A stretch of DNA of 64,000 bases from Artemisia argyi. Its lineage: Eukaryota; Streptophyta; Magnoliopsida; Asterales; Asteraceae. The notes under the pieces were generated by a model. That model searched no databases, had not been told where the DNA came from, and worked only from the letters and a program-made list of their open reading frames with translations. The DNA lies in assembly GCA_030686995.1 (NCBI GenBank), contig CM060708.1:183213115-183277114 (forward strand). The letters run 5' to 3'. How positions within the stretch are numbered: the stretch's first letter is position 1; every line of letters starts with the position of its first letter. The translations under genes and the position numbers were made by a program. This document shows positions 11,962 through 23,610 of this stretch, in pieces.

Positions 11962-13578
11962 TCAGCTTTCAGTCTTGTGAAAGTGGGCTCGCTCATCCAG
12001 GGGTTTGGTGAAGATATCAGCTAGCTGATACTCAGTGAGGATGAAATGTAGTTCAATTTCTCCATTCATGATGTGGTCCCTGATGAAATGGTATCTGATG
12101 TCAATGTGTTTGGTTCTTTGATGAAGCATTGGGTTGTTTGAGATGGCTATGGCACTTGTGTTATCACAAAAGATGGGTACCATCTTGTACTGAATGTCAT
12201 AGTCACTCAGTTGGCTCTTCATCCAAAGTACATTTGCACAGCATCCTGCTGCAGCCATATATTCAGCTTCAGCTGAGGACATGGCCACTGATTGTTGTTT
12301 CTTTGTACTCCAACACACAAGTTTACCACCAAGAAATTGACAGGATCCTGAGGTACTTTTTCTGTCCATATTGCATCCTGCATAGTCAGAGTCAGTGTAT
12401 CCTTTGAAATCAAATCCTGAGCACTTTGGGTAATACAAACCAAGGTTTGGTGTACCCTTCAGGTACCTGAAGATTCTCTTGACAGCAGTGAGATGGGACT
12501 CTTTAGGATCAGCCTGATATGTGGCACACAGACAAACTGAGAATTGGATATCAGGCCTGGATGCAAGTAAGTACATCAAGGACCCTATCATTCCCGTATA
12601 TTGGGTTTGGTTCACTGACTTGCTAGTGAGATCAGGGCTAAGGTTGTTTGGAGGAACCATAGGAGTCTTCACAGAAGAGCAGTGACTAAGCTCAAACTTC
12701 TTCAGTAGGTTCCTTAGGTATTTTTCTTGACAAATGGATATCCCTCTGTCAGTTTGTTTGATTTGGAGTCCAAGAAAGTAAGTGAGTTCACCCATCATGC
12801 TCATCTCAAACTTTGTGGTCATCAGTTTTTCAAACTATTTGCAAAGTTTGTAACCTGTTGAGCCAAAAATGATGTCATCAACATACACTTGAACCAGGAT
12901 GACATCACTTTTTGTTCTGTAAATGAACAGGGTGTTGTCAATCTTTCCTCAAACAAATTTGTTTTGGATCAAGAAGGCTGAAAGTGTTTCATACCATGCC
13001 CTGGGTGCTTGTTTCAGTCCATAAAGGGCTTTGTTAAGCTTGTAGACATGGTGAGGGAATTCACTACTTTCAAAGCCAGGAGGTTGTTGCACATAGACAT
13101 CTTCTTTAATGTTACCATTCAGGAATGCACTTTTGACAACCATTTGGTAAACTTTAAAGTTCATGTAAGTTGCATAGGCTAGGAAGATCCTGATGGCTTC
13201 CATTCTAGCAACAGGTGCAAAGGTTTCCTCATAGTCTATACCTTCCTGTTGGTTATATCCTTTGGCAACAAGTCTTGATTTGTTTTTGATGACAGTGTCA
13301 TTCTCATTAGTCTTGTTTTTGAAAACCCATTTCATGCTAATGACAAGAACACCATTAGGGCATTCAACAAGGGTCATGACATCATTTCTGTCAAACTGTT
13401 CCAGTTCATCTCTCATGGCCTGAACCCAACTTTCATATGTCAGGGCTTCTTTGATATTCTTAGGCTCAATTTCTGAGAGATAGTCAGCATAAAGGCATAT
13501 ATTGGCTGCGGCTGCCTTACGTTTAGCAGCCATGCTTCTGGTAAGCATGCCTTCAGTGGGCTCACCAATAATGTTCAC
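11962..13578 (-). pseudogene. Reverse transcriptase-RNase H of the inner element (broken)
   Basis: The RT part (13578-12949) has ARLVAKG-like and ETFAPVAR motifs of Copia RT. In the first catalytic box Val (codon at 13140-13138) stands where Asp is expected before VKSAFLNG. The YVDD box at 12885-12874 is intact but lies beyond a TGA near 12949 and before a TAG near 12837. RNase H (12822-11962) retains the acidic residues in TDSDYAGC, SSAEAEYMA and CDNTSA, and ends with ADIFTKPL, the usual Copia terminus. Together these copy element RNA into DNA in the particle; here the enzyme would be inactive. The frame differs from the integrase ORF, so another frameshift lies between them. Confidence 0.9.
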
Positions 13579-13844
13579 AATCTCAATAACTTTGGATCTA
13601 GTCCAACTATCCTGAGGTTTAGGATAGGAGTTAGAGCTTGTAGAAGCCTGATTTACTTGAGAAGTAGGTTCAATTATAGGAGCCTGAGTAACTCAAGATT
13701 ATCTACTTCAGTGACATTAGAGGGAACAGTTTGTTCTGAGGGTTCCTGAACAATTGGTTCAGTGGGTGCTGTCTCATTGGAGGCAGGTTGAGTTTCAGTG
13801 ACTTCACTAACAGTTGGTTGGGGTAGATTGTGAGAAGTGATGTA

Positions 13845-15266
13845 TTAAGAGACATCAGCATCAGCTTGGTATTGCGTTGAAGTATGATTCTCAGGGAGAT
13901 ACTCATCAGGAGGATACCTAGATGAGTCATCAGTACCAATTTCTTCAACTGAGGAACTGAAGAACCTGATGGATTCAGTGCTCTCATCAACAGTAATGTG
14001 ATAAGTTTCCTCAGTTTGTTGTCTCCTAGTGTTAAAAACCCTGTAGGCTTTTGAAGACAGAGAGTATCCCAGGAAGTATCCATCATCAGCTTTGGCATCA
14101 AATTTACCTAGGTGATCCTTGTGATTATGAATAAACACAGGACACCCAAATACATGAAAGTAGCTGATGTCAGGGATCCTTCCTTTGAATACCTCATAGG
14201 GAGTTTTATTGTGTCTTTTCACAATAATGGACCTGTTTTGAGTGTAGCGGGCTATTTTGATTGCCTCAGTCCAAAAGTTTTTTGAGAGGACTGAGCCATT
14301 CAGCATTGTCCTTCCTGCCTCAATGAGTGTTCTATTTCTCCTTTCAGCTACTCCATTTTGTTCAGGAGTATAGGGAGAGGTGAAATTTTGAGAGATTCCT
14401 TTCTCATCACAGAAACACTCAAGGTCCTGGTTTTTGAATTCCGTGCCATTGCCAGTTCTAATTTGTTTAACTTTGACATCATTTTGATTTTCAATGTTCC
14501 TGAAAAATGACATGATTGTGTCAGCTGCCTGATTCTTTTTGGTCAGGAAGTAAACCCAAGTATATCTTGAGTATTCATCCACAATGACTAGAGTGTACTT
14601 CTCATGATGAATGGACATGGGACTGACAGGTCCAAACAAGTCCATATGGAGAAGATGCAGGCAACTTTTGATGGAGAATGATTGTTTGGTTTTGAAAGAT
14701 GCCCTATGGTGTTTTCCTTTCACACAAGCAGCACAAGGCTTGTCTTTGGTATACACCAGGGATGGAAGGCCAAGAACTTTATTCTGTTTGGCCAAGTTGT
14801 TGATGTTTTTGAAATTGAGATGAGAGAGTCTTATATGCCAAAGCCAGTTGATTGTCTCACTTGCCTTAGAGAATAGACAAGTCCCATTTTGAGTAAGGGA
14901 TGACATGTCAAGAACATAAACATCATCCCTCCTGGGAGCAATCAACACAACTTCCTTGTTGGCATTGAAGATGGTCCCTCTCTTATCATCAAATTGAACT
15001 ATGTATTCTGCATCACATAGTTGAGACACACTTATCAGATTGTACTTCAGACCATTGACATAAGCAATTCTTGTAAAAACTATCCCATTAAAGTTGACAG
15101 AACCATAACCTTCAGGGGGAGCTGATGAGTTATCACCAAAGACTACCTTGGGTCCTAGTTCTTCAACATATTTGTGCAGATAACTCTTCACACCAGTCAT
15201 ACTTCTTGAGCATCCACTATCGAGGTGCCAAGCAGGATCCCTGATGTGTTTCAGCACAAATACCAA
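13845..15266 (-). pseudogene. Protease, GAG-pre-integrase and integrase of the inner element
   Basis: A 473-codon open stretch. The aspartic protease motif DSGCSRSMTG is at residues 16-25 (15221-15192). The pre-integrase zinc region H..H...CAAC is at residues 144-181. In the integrase core the first Asp is residue 209 (HMDLFGP) and the Glu is residue 308 (NGVAERRNRTL). The middle acidic position, residue 272 (codon 14453-14451), is Gly within IRTGNGTEF. Spacing to the Glu is 36 residues, as in D,D(35)E integrases, so this is the catalytic site and it is lost. The region joins cDNA to host DNA in functional relatives. Confidence 0.92.
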
Positions 15267-15273
15267 GTAGGGG

Positions 15274-16475
15274 TTAGTTTCTCTTGTTGGTCCACTTTCT
15301 AGTGGACTTAGTCCTCAAGGACTTCTTGAACTTAGTCAGTGAGTCATGGTCAGAAGTAGAGTGTACTGAGCTTCCACATGTATTGCATTTAGTGGTTGAT
15401 GAAGACTCAGTAGACTGAGAGGTGTTCCTTCTATACTGAATAATTTTGTCATGCCCTTTGGTTTCATGGGAGGGATCTCCATAGATGTCACAACAGTCTT
15501 TCATCATACAATCATCAGGAAGATGATCATTGAAACCACAGTGAAGACATGGTAAGAAAGGCTTAGCCTTCAGTCTCTGTTTTGAGGATGTGGCATACTG
15601 ATAGCCTTGAGTGCTATATTGACCTTGTGCATTTGTAGAAGCAGTGTGGGAGATGTGATCACAGGTTCTGTGGTCTTCCTACTTGCAAATCATGCAAAAG
15701 AGGACTCTGTAGCATTTATCAGTGGGGTGATTAGACTGATTGCACAGTTCACATCTCACAGAACGTCTGGATGTTTTTGGTTTGGAGGTACTTGAGGAAG
15801 CTGATGGTTGTTTAGATTTTTAGCCAGTGTGTTTATCAGTAGACTCAATCTTTTCACTCAGCTTCCTGACCAGTTCAGCTAACTGATCAAATTTCGAATC
15901 AGGGCTTTCAGGTTTTGCTTCAGTGGATACTGATGGTGTTTTTGATTTACAGAAGGTACAGTTGGTCGCTTCAGGATGGTTATCCCTGAATTTGCTTTCT
16001 CCTTTGGAGAATGGGGTTGATAAACAGGTGGTGTAAGGTCTGTACTAGGTGCTGCCCCCAGAAGATGTTTCAGTGGAGGGAGTGGTGCTTGTGCATCAGA
16101 CTTAGACTCAGTGATGGACTCAGTAGGACTGGGTTCATTAGTGACTCGTAGCAACTCCTTAATAGCCTAACTTTCAGGCTCAAGTATTCTTCCAGTGTTG
16201 AAATTAGGCAATTTACTATTAGGATTGACTCTTTCAATCCAGTCACGGGGCTTAGGAGCTAGTTCTTTGCTAGAGAGCAGGTTTGCTGATAGAAAGGCTT
16301 TTGGATGACTACTCTCCCCAGACTCTTCAGTGAGTTGATCTTCACCCAGGCAAGCCTTTTTGTTACTGGGTGTAAGACTCATTGATTCATAGAGTTTGGG
16401 ATTCTTTTGAGTCCATTTCCAAATAATTGCCTTTTCTTTCTTAAGTTCTTCCTGAAGAGCTAGGTTTTTGTTTTA
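15274..16475 (-). pseudogene. Gag-pol spacer with an array of zinc-knuckle modules
   Basis: In element orientation a Ser/Pro-rich linker (16475-15879) with SKLPNF.TGRILEPES is followed by five small modules: CCHC at 15753-15712; CCHH-like at 15696-15655, with an in-frame TAG inside; CCHC at 15549-15508; one with its second Cys replaced by Tyr at 15492-15451; and CCHH at 15387-15346. These resemble retroviral nucleocapsid knuckles that bind RNA. The linker frame also has a stop at about 16167. From memory the same linker and knuckle run occurs in Asteraceae Copia polyproteins. Confidence 0.75.
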
Positions 16476-18051
16476 CAAGTTCAGAATTCTGAATTTGTAA
16501 AGTAACACTTTCAAGTTTGGCCTGTTTTAGAGTAAGGAGTTCATCCCTACATTGATTTAACTCAAAACTTAGTTTATTAAATTTTGAAAACAAGTTTAAC
16601 CTTTGCTCTTCAACAAACTTAAGATCAACATCGATATAATCTAAGTATGATTTCCAATCAGCATCATCATCCATAGAAAGTAAAATATTTACTTTTCTCA
16701 TTGTGATGTTGACCCATTCACCATTCCTTGCATGGCTCTTTCCCACTGCAAGCTTGTTATCTTCAGAAAGGGCCATCAGGGCACTGATATGAACTTCATC
16801 ATCATCTGAAGACACCTCAACCTCATCCCAGTTATAAGTTTCAGCAACTAGCCCCTTGTTTTTAGCCTGAGCTTGTTTAGGAGCCTGAGAAGGCTGAGTG
16901 ACTGAGGAAGCAAACTCAAGAATTGCAAGTTTGGCCTTGGCCTTTTTATATTTAGCTTCAAAATCTTTTTGAGGAATTTTTTCAATTTTGTTTTGAACAA
17001 ATTGATTTGATTGAAGCAACTTAGGCTGAAACTTGCTAGTTCCTAAAGAAAAATTGTTTCCAGAAAATTTGTAAGATGGTTCTTAGGTTGTTTTTGAGAA
17101 ACAATCTTTTGCAAAATGACCCTTTTTGCCACATTTAAAACATTCAGAATTGTCATTTGCTTTTGAGTTAGAAAAATTTTTGTTTCTTTTAATGAACCTT
17201 CTTGAGTTAGCAAGGAGTGCCCTTTCATGAAATTCAATCTGAAGATCATTCATGTACTCCTCACTGGTTCTTGTATCAACCTCATCATCTGAACCATCTT
17301 GGAAATCCTGCACAACACTGTTAGAATAGAAAGTAGTTGATATGGCTGGAGTGGTCAGGGTCTTCTTTACCTCTTGAGCTTTACCAGGGTATCTCCTGGT
17401 GATCAGGTTGTCCTCATAGATAAACTTTCCATAAATTTCAGGGAGCTCAAGATTCTGGATATGATTGGCATTTCTAAGACCCTGAGAGAAGTTTAACCAC
17501 TTCTCAGGAAGACTGTTGACAAAGCCAACATTTATCTCATGTTTGGCCAGGGTGACACCATCATTGGTCAGTTCATTCAGGAGGGTCTTATACCAAGTAT
17601 AAGTCTCAGAGAGACTTTAAGAATCCTTGGCCCTGAAGGTATTGTATTCAAGTTTCAGGTCCATGATTCTATTCTCCTTGCTATCAAAAGGGCTTTCATA
17701 GCTATGAACCAGGTCAGTCCAAGTCTGCTTGGCAGTAGGACAGTTGATCACTGATTCCATTATATTGTCAGGAAGACAGGATATAATGATGCTTTTTAGG
17801 CGCTGGTCTTGATTGACCACCCTCCTCTCATCTTGGGTCCACTGAGCTTCAGGTTTGACTAAACCCTGACCAGTTGTTGGGATATATGGACCATCATTAA
17901 TTAGCTTAATGTAGTATGGTTCCATCCCGGTTAAGTAGCAAAGCATTCACTTTTTCCACTTATTGAATTTTCCAACCTCAAGTCGAGGCGCAATAGCTGA
18001 GTAACTTCCACCCTTTTTATAGACAAGTTGGGGAACATTTGAGTCAGCCAT
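16441..18051 (-). pseudogene. Gag of the inner Copia element (broken)
   Basis: The ATG is at 18051-18049. One frame can be followed to 16441 but is interrupted by stops at about 17947, 17617 and 17083. The segment from 17946 has the UBN2-type gag features KSIIISCLP and TAKQTWTDL. A canonical CCHC knuckle, CFKCGKKGHFAKDC, is at 17142-17101. A coiled-coil, Lys/Leu-rich region follows (16980-16441) and then a frameshift into the spacer frame near 16475. Gag forms the particle and packages RNA in functional relatives. Confidence 0.88.
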
Positions 18052-18127
18052 GGTGGGATCTTGATTTTAAAAACTTTGAGCACTCTTTGTTTTGAAAACA
18101 AGTAAGGAAAAAGTTTTATAAACCAAA

Positions 18128-18140
18128 GGCTCTGATACCA
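18128..18140 (-). other. Primer-binding site of the inner element
   Basis: The minus strand reads TGGTATCAGAGCC, complementary to the 3' end of initiator Met-tRNA, five bases inside the LTR boundary at 18146. Confidence 0.9.
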
Positions 18141-18145
18141 CTTGC

Positions 18146-19008
18146 TAGTCCCGTTTACTAAGTTAATAGTTAACTAATGAGTTAACGTAACCAAGTTCCA
18201 TGACATTTAACTCAGATAAATAAGATTAACAACAAAGATAAAACGTAAAGAAAGAGACACAAGGTTTTTCAACGTTTAATTCTTATTAGAAGTTAATCAA
18301 AAGAATTATACCCAAGTGTTTGCGGAATAACACTTGGGATTGCAATGACAAGTATGGTGTGGACTCCTCACTAAACTTAAACTACGTTGAGTGACAACTA
18401 TAAGGTCTCACTGAGCTATCTCAGGGACTGTGTTGTTCTTTGTAGGAGTAAAAGTGGTTTGTGAATGCTTCGCGTTAAATGCACAAACTTGTCAACTTTT
18501 ACTCTTCACTTATGCTACCTATTTATACACAAGTATATTTCAACATTACTGAAGGAGACAAAGAATGACCTAAGCTATTAGAGACAAAATACATTACGTA
18601 TTTTATCTCTGTTACACTTGACTATATTGAGTAAAGGACAATGTGCCTTTCTAGTGCACAGTGATGACACCACCCTAACTTGATGCCGTTCAGGGAAAGT
18701 TTGACTTCAGGTTGATAAGGACACCTGTTGATGCATTCAAACTTTCCCGCCTTGTCCTGCCCATACTTCAGTCTTCAGGTCTTCAGTCTTCAGTACAATA
18801 GTTGTTGAGGAGTCCTGGGGGTTCAGTGAGTTATTGTCATCCTCACTGAACCCATCATCTTCTTTTTGGCTTAGACTCCACTCACTGAGTTCCGCCTCAC
18901 TGAATGGTGAAGCTTTCTTCATAGACTTGCTCCAAGCATCCTGAAGATGACTCACTGAGATACTGTACACTTAGTGAGTTGTTTGTATTAACGGATATTA
19001 GACACTTC
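18146..19008 (-). repeat. 5' LTR of the inner element, outer end missing
   Basis: Aligns to 6347-7269 until about 19003-19008, then stops about 60 bp short of the expected U3 start. TGTGT follows immediately (19009-19013) and matches the five bases left of the element. The inner terminal dinucleotide is TA instead of TG on the plus strand. Confidence 0.88.
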
Positions 19009-19013
19009 TGTGT

Positions 19014-19360
19014 TACACCTGTTAGATCCACTAAGGTTTACCTCATGAGGTATCTAGTATCATGATTTGGTTTTGATAGCTTCTGCCTGTCTCTCTTGTT
19101 TTAATTGAGTTATGATAACCGTATACCTCATGTCTTTGGTCTGTTGTGTTGTATGTGGCCTGGCATTGACTTGCTCATTCGATGGTGTTGAGAATTATGG
19201 GTGCAAATATGCGTTTATTATCTTGTCTCCATTTGACACGGTTCTCATGTGTGTCTTCTGATGTCATCTATGTGTAGTGATATCAGGGATTCACTTATAA
19301 CTGACAAGTTTACTTCCGTGTGTTTGTTTTCTATTGTGATTTGTGGAAATTGCAGATTTA
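19014..19360 (+). other. Leader of the outer env-position ORF, with a candidate splice acceptor
   Basis: Non-coding. TTGCAG ends at 19355, five bases before the ATG at 19361, and is preceded by a T-rich stretch. It could serve as a 3' splice site for a subgenomic mRNA; this is inference. Confidence 0.4.
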
Positions 19361-22300
19361 ATGGCAGACTCTAATGTTGAAGGATCATCAGTTCCACCTG
19401 TTCGTTCTGATAACGATATCCTTCCTTTCATCAAGTGGGTGTCTATCGGGAAAAGTAACTGCTACGTGAAGGCTGACAAACCCCATAACCACCCTATATT
19501 TCAAATTTCTCTTGATATACTTAAACACACCACATTCTTCAGAGCTTTCACTGCATCTGCAACTATCCCATCCATTAACATCTAACAGTTCTGGAATACC
19601 ATTAGCTACGACAGGGCTACTGACACATACAGATGTCAGCTTGATGAACATTGGGTGAACATCACTAAAGAGACTCTTGGTAGTGCACTTCAAATCATGT
19701 CGACTGGTGATAATGTGGAGTACACCCCCCCCCCCCCCCCCCCGCGCCTAATCCTGGCACCTTACTGAGCTTTGTTAATGACTGGGATATCCCACTCAAG
19801 TTTCCACATTATCCTCGGTCATCACTCACGATATGTACCAACCATGGAGAGCTATCGCGAGTTTCATCAACTTGTGTTTAACTGGTAAAACTTCGGGATA
19901 CGAAAGACTTAGAGCTCCTTCATTAAAGATTCTCTGGGGGGGTAGTCAATGGGAAGAATGTCGACTTTGTTGAAAGAATCTGGGAGGAGTTCACTCACTC
20001 TATCCACTCATTCCTCGAAGATAAAGCTAATGTTGAGGCAAACAAAGATGGAAAGAAGAGATCCACCAAACTTCTTATACCAAGCATTCGATTCACCAAA
20101 CTAATTATCTTAAGTCTCTAACGATCCCTTCACATTCACCCTAGAGAAGGATCGGCTCTCCATCAAACCTCTGATAAAAATCCAGTGGGATATCTTAAGT
20201 ATACTACTAAAGGTACATCCCAAATAATCTTTGGCATGGCAATTCCCGATGCTCTACTCACTCGTAACATACTCACTGCTCCATACTACGAGGAGTATAT
20301 TAAACTTCTGAAAGCAAGTCAGGAAGCATCTGCTATTGAACAATCTCAGTCCACCAAGTCTGAGAAAAATCCATCAAAGAAACGCAAGGGAGTGTCTACT
20401 TCAGCTGCTTCTTTTGGCGGTTCCAAAAAGGTTAAGCGCACCACTAGGAGCAAGAAGCCCAGCTCCAAGAAACCCATGTCTATGGTAAGTGATCCAGAAG
20501 AAACTCCTAGCACCGTAAAAATACGACTATCAGAAGCAGAAATGATTCAATGGGAAACAGAAGAAAGTCTGAAAGATATTTAGATGCCACCGGTACCTCC
20601 AGTCAGTGGGGTTAGCATCAAAGAACCTGAATCGGGAAAATTACAACCGCTGCATCATGTAGAGGATAGAGGTAAGGAAGTTGCAACTGAAGAATAGGCC
20701 GCACAAACACTGCTAAAAATCTCATCTCCGGCTTCCAAATCTACAAGTACTAAGTTCATCATCAAAAGACGCTCTCCTATACCATCATCTGCCAAAGTGT
20801 CTCCTGACAAAGCTATGCCACACTCACCTAGTCGGGTGCAATGTGCTAGCTCAAGTGAGTTTGAGACTGATACCAGTTCAACACACAAAGGTGAAGACAC
20901 CATCTTAGCAACACAAGATGTCACCAGTAGCAAGCCCATTCAGGAGGAAGTAGTCTGGACTGAAACACCAGTAGACCCACTACATGATGAGTTTGTGTCC
21001 ACTGCTTATCCTAACTCACAAGGTAATCTCAAACTCAAGACTGATGATCCTAAGTTCGCAGTGGAACCTGACAGCTCTACAAGAACTCTTGCTTCTTTCA
21101 AGAATCTTGACACATTTGGAGATCAATTCTTAGTAGATAAGCCTGATGAAACAGAAGGTGACAAATCAGGGGATGAACGTGAAGAAGTCGTCTCAATGGT
21201 AGATGTCACTATCCAGCAGGACACTTCTCCTATTCCTACCCTGACAACACCAACACCTACTACAGCAACAACCACTACTGGCACCACTCAGGCCACTGCC
21301 ACGTTAGAGAAATCCTCCGAAACCGTAAAGATCTCAACTCTACCCACCTCTGAGAAGAAACCAGATCTTGGACTGGATGTTGTAGTTGGTATTACTGCTG
21401 GAATCGTACAAGACAATCTCACCATTCATGAGGAGTTCGATAAGCATGCATCATTGTTAAGGAAAATTGTGGATCTTGACTTGCCTCAAACTATCAAGAA
21501 TCACAGCACGAGGTTATACAAGTTAGAACACCTCGACCTCGAGCAACAAGTGTCTCATGCTATCAATGAACAAGTTGCTGGAGCTGTTAGCATTGCTCTG
21601 GTAGCACCTCTCCGATCTCGATTCAAAGACTTACCCATTGACGACATGAAGGTGATCTTGCAACAGAGTATGTATGAGAAAGAACAACACAAAGGGCATG
21701 AAGCACACATCAAATTATATGAAGCATTAGAAGCTTCTATAAAACAAAATAATGCCGAGCAACACGCAAAAGACATGTAAATTGTATTGAAGAGAAAAAG
21801 GAGGCGTCAGAGTCACCCTAGGCCTCCATTGGGATCACCACCTCATCCTCTACCACCACCTCCACCTTCTGGATCATCCGGACCATCAGGAACCTCTACA
21901 CAACCTGGAGGTTCTCACTTATGAACTATGCCATCCCATCCTACATCATCATCCAAGCAGCAACAACCTGAAAAATCTTCTAAGTCAACGCCATCCAAAC
22001 AAGCCAAGCAGGTCACGTATGCTGCATGGATCGCTATTGACACTGGCACGACCTCCATCGCTTCACCAACCAATGATGATGCTGTCATAAATGAAGAGTC
22101 CATCATGCCTCATCCTACTGTTTCGTCTGATGAGGATAACGATGATGCTTCCACCTCTCATATCCCTCATAAGAAGCATTGTTGAACATCATTCACCAGA
22201 AGTGACTCTACAGATCCATTACCAGTCAACTTGACCAAGGAAGATAAAGAGTCTTGGTGGAAACCCGATGCTGAGCATTCACTCTCTCCTGAGCTAAACT

Positions 22301-23610
22301 GGGCTATTTCCTCCTCTAATCAGATGAATAGTGACAACAACTGGGCTAATGCCATCACCACCAGCTTCGTGCCTCCCTCAGAAGACTCCCTGCTAGCACA
22401 GACTGGTGATATGGGGACATTTATTGAATGGTTTTGTAAGAAGTGTGGATTATCAAAGCTAACACAAAAGGATCTAGAAGGACCAGCCTTCGAAATCATC
22501 CAGGTCTTTCATCCGGACGTCACTCATCTACAATATCAAATGGAGGAATGCCACAAGATGTTCAATGATATCGTTGATGAAGGGATCATGAAGTTCAACT
22601 ACAGTAATCCACTCCCTCTGGGTGGATCTCCAGGTCATGTCACTATTCAAGTAGAGTTCTTCTTCAACAAGGATCTCGAGTATCTTAGATTCGGCAGCAA
22701 GCAATGAAAATCAGCACTGTCTATCACCAAGATGAAAGCTGCTCATTATCAAGATATTGGGTTGGAACAGCTTGTACCTGATGGGATGTGGATTACACAA
22801 GAATGTGATTATGATGTTGTTGCCTCTCTTGGAATCTCTCACTGGTGGCTCAAGAAATAACAATTCTATGTGGATAGGTTTCAACCTCAAAGTGACCGTA
22901 AATATGTTCGATCACCACTCCAAATCATCAGTGTCATCAAGATCCAGATACACCCAATCCACGGATATGACTATCTCAAGAGCATTGTTCTCCGACGAGC
23001 TGATTTCAAAGATTATACCATCTCTGAAGGTGATTTCAAACATCTTCGCCCTAATGACTTTGAAGACCTGTATCTGTTACATCTTAAGGGGAAACTGCAT
23101 CATCTACAATCTCGAGAAAAGAAGACTCTTGTATTTGCTGTTCTACATTGGATCCGGGGTATTGTCACCAGAAAACGTGTCGAAGATTTCCAACTTGGCA
23201 TCGAAAGTTATCAATCCCAGCTCAATCTCACACGGCCCCAATGGGATGTTGCCAGCATGGAACCAGTTGCTGGTTCTACTGTCATTGAATCTCCTATGGC
23301 GGTGATGTTCTGAGATCGGTACAACGTTTCTATGGTCATGCACTTCAAGGAATTACACAAGTTCAGTGATGGTACATTGCAAATGGTCAATGAAGCTTTA
23401 GACTTTAGAGTTAAGGAATATCAAGTTTACTCACACAGATCGGGAAGGTACACCAATCACTGGACAGATCATGATCTGATGCTGAACAACAAATTTCTAC
23501 ATGGTATTCACAAGAGATTGAAGTTGAGGAGAATCTTTCGTAGTCTGGAATGCTACGTGGGTGGTAGAGTTCGAGAAAGTGACTACCGTCTTCTACAACA
23601 AACTGAATGA
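19361..23610 (+). pseudogene. Env-position giant ORF of the outer element (broken)
   Basis: The ATG at 19361 opens a frame that stops at 19583 within a segment reading FFRAFTASA..PS.NI-stop-QFW. Coding resumes in pieces to 23610, including 20185-20583, 20797-21780 (Thr/Pro/Ser-rich, ending in a predicted helical region), 21928-22185, 22231-22707, 22870-23313 and 23332-23610. The C-terminal half is a well-kept globular stretch with TGDMGTFIEWFCKKCG, LEGPAFEI, FFFNKDLEYL, IVLRRADFKDY, FEDLYLLHL and RRIFRSLECYVGGR. Motif order at the N-terminus matches the inner element's env-position ORF. From memory it matches a protein family of unknown function found repeatedly in Asteraceae annotation. The N-terminal part is more decayed than the C-terminal part. 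Confidence 0.7.
19725..19743. repeat. Poly-C run of 19 bases
   Basis: An uninterrupted C homopolymer inside the decayed env-position ORF. It breaks the frame and may be polymorphic or a sequencing-sensitive site. Confidence 0.9.

Larger units (their letters stand above)
6347..19008 (-). mobile_element. Inner Copia element, nearly complete but inactivated
   Basis: It reads on the minus strand in the order LTR (19008-18146), Met-tRNA primer site, gag, zinc-knuckle spacer, protease, integrase, RT-RNase H, env-position ORF, purine tract, LTR (7269-6347). TGTGT flanks both sides (6342-6346 and 19009-19013). LTRs differ at roughly 28 aligned positions, and the right LTR lacks about 60 bp at its outer end. 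Every gene has stops or frameshifts, and both integrase and RT have lost a catalytic Asp. By gene order this is a Ty1/Copia element with an extra 3' ORF, as in Sirevirus-like lineages. Confidence 0.9.

Noticed and set aside
19361..23610. Calling the env-position ORF a true envelope gene
   Set aside because: No signal peptide, transmembrane anchor or cleavage site is visible; only its position is env-like.
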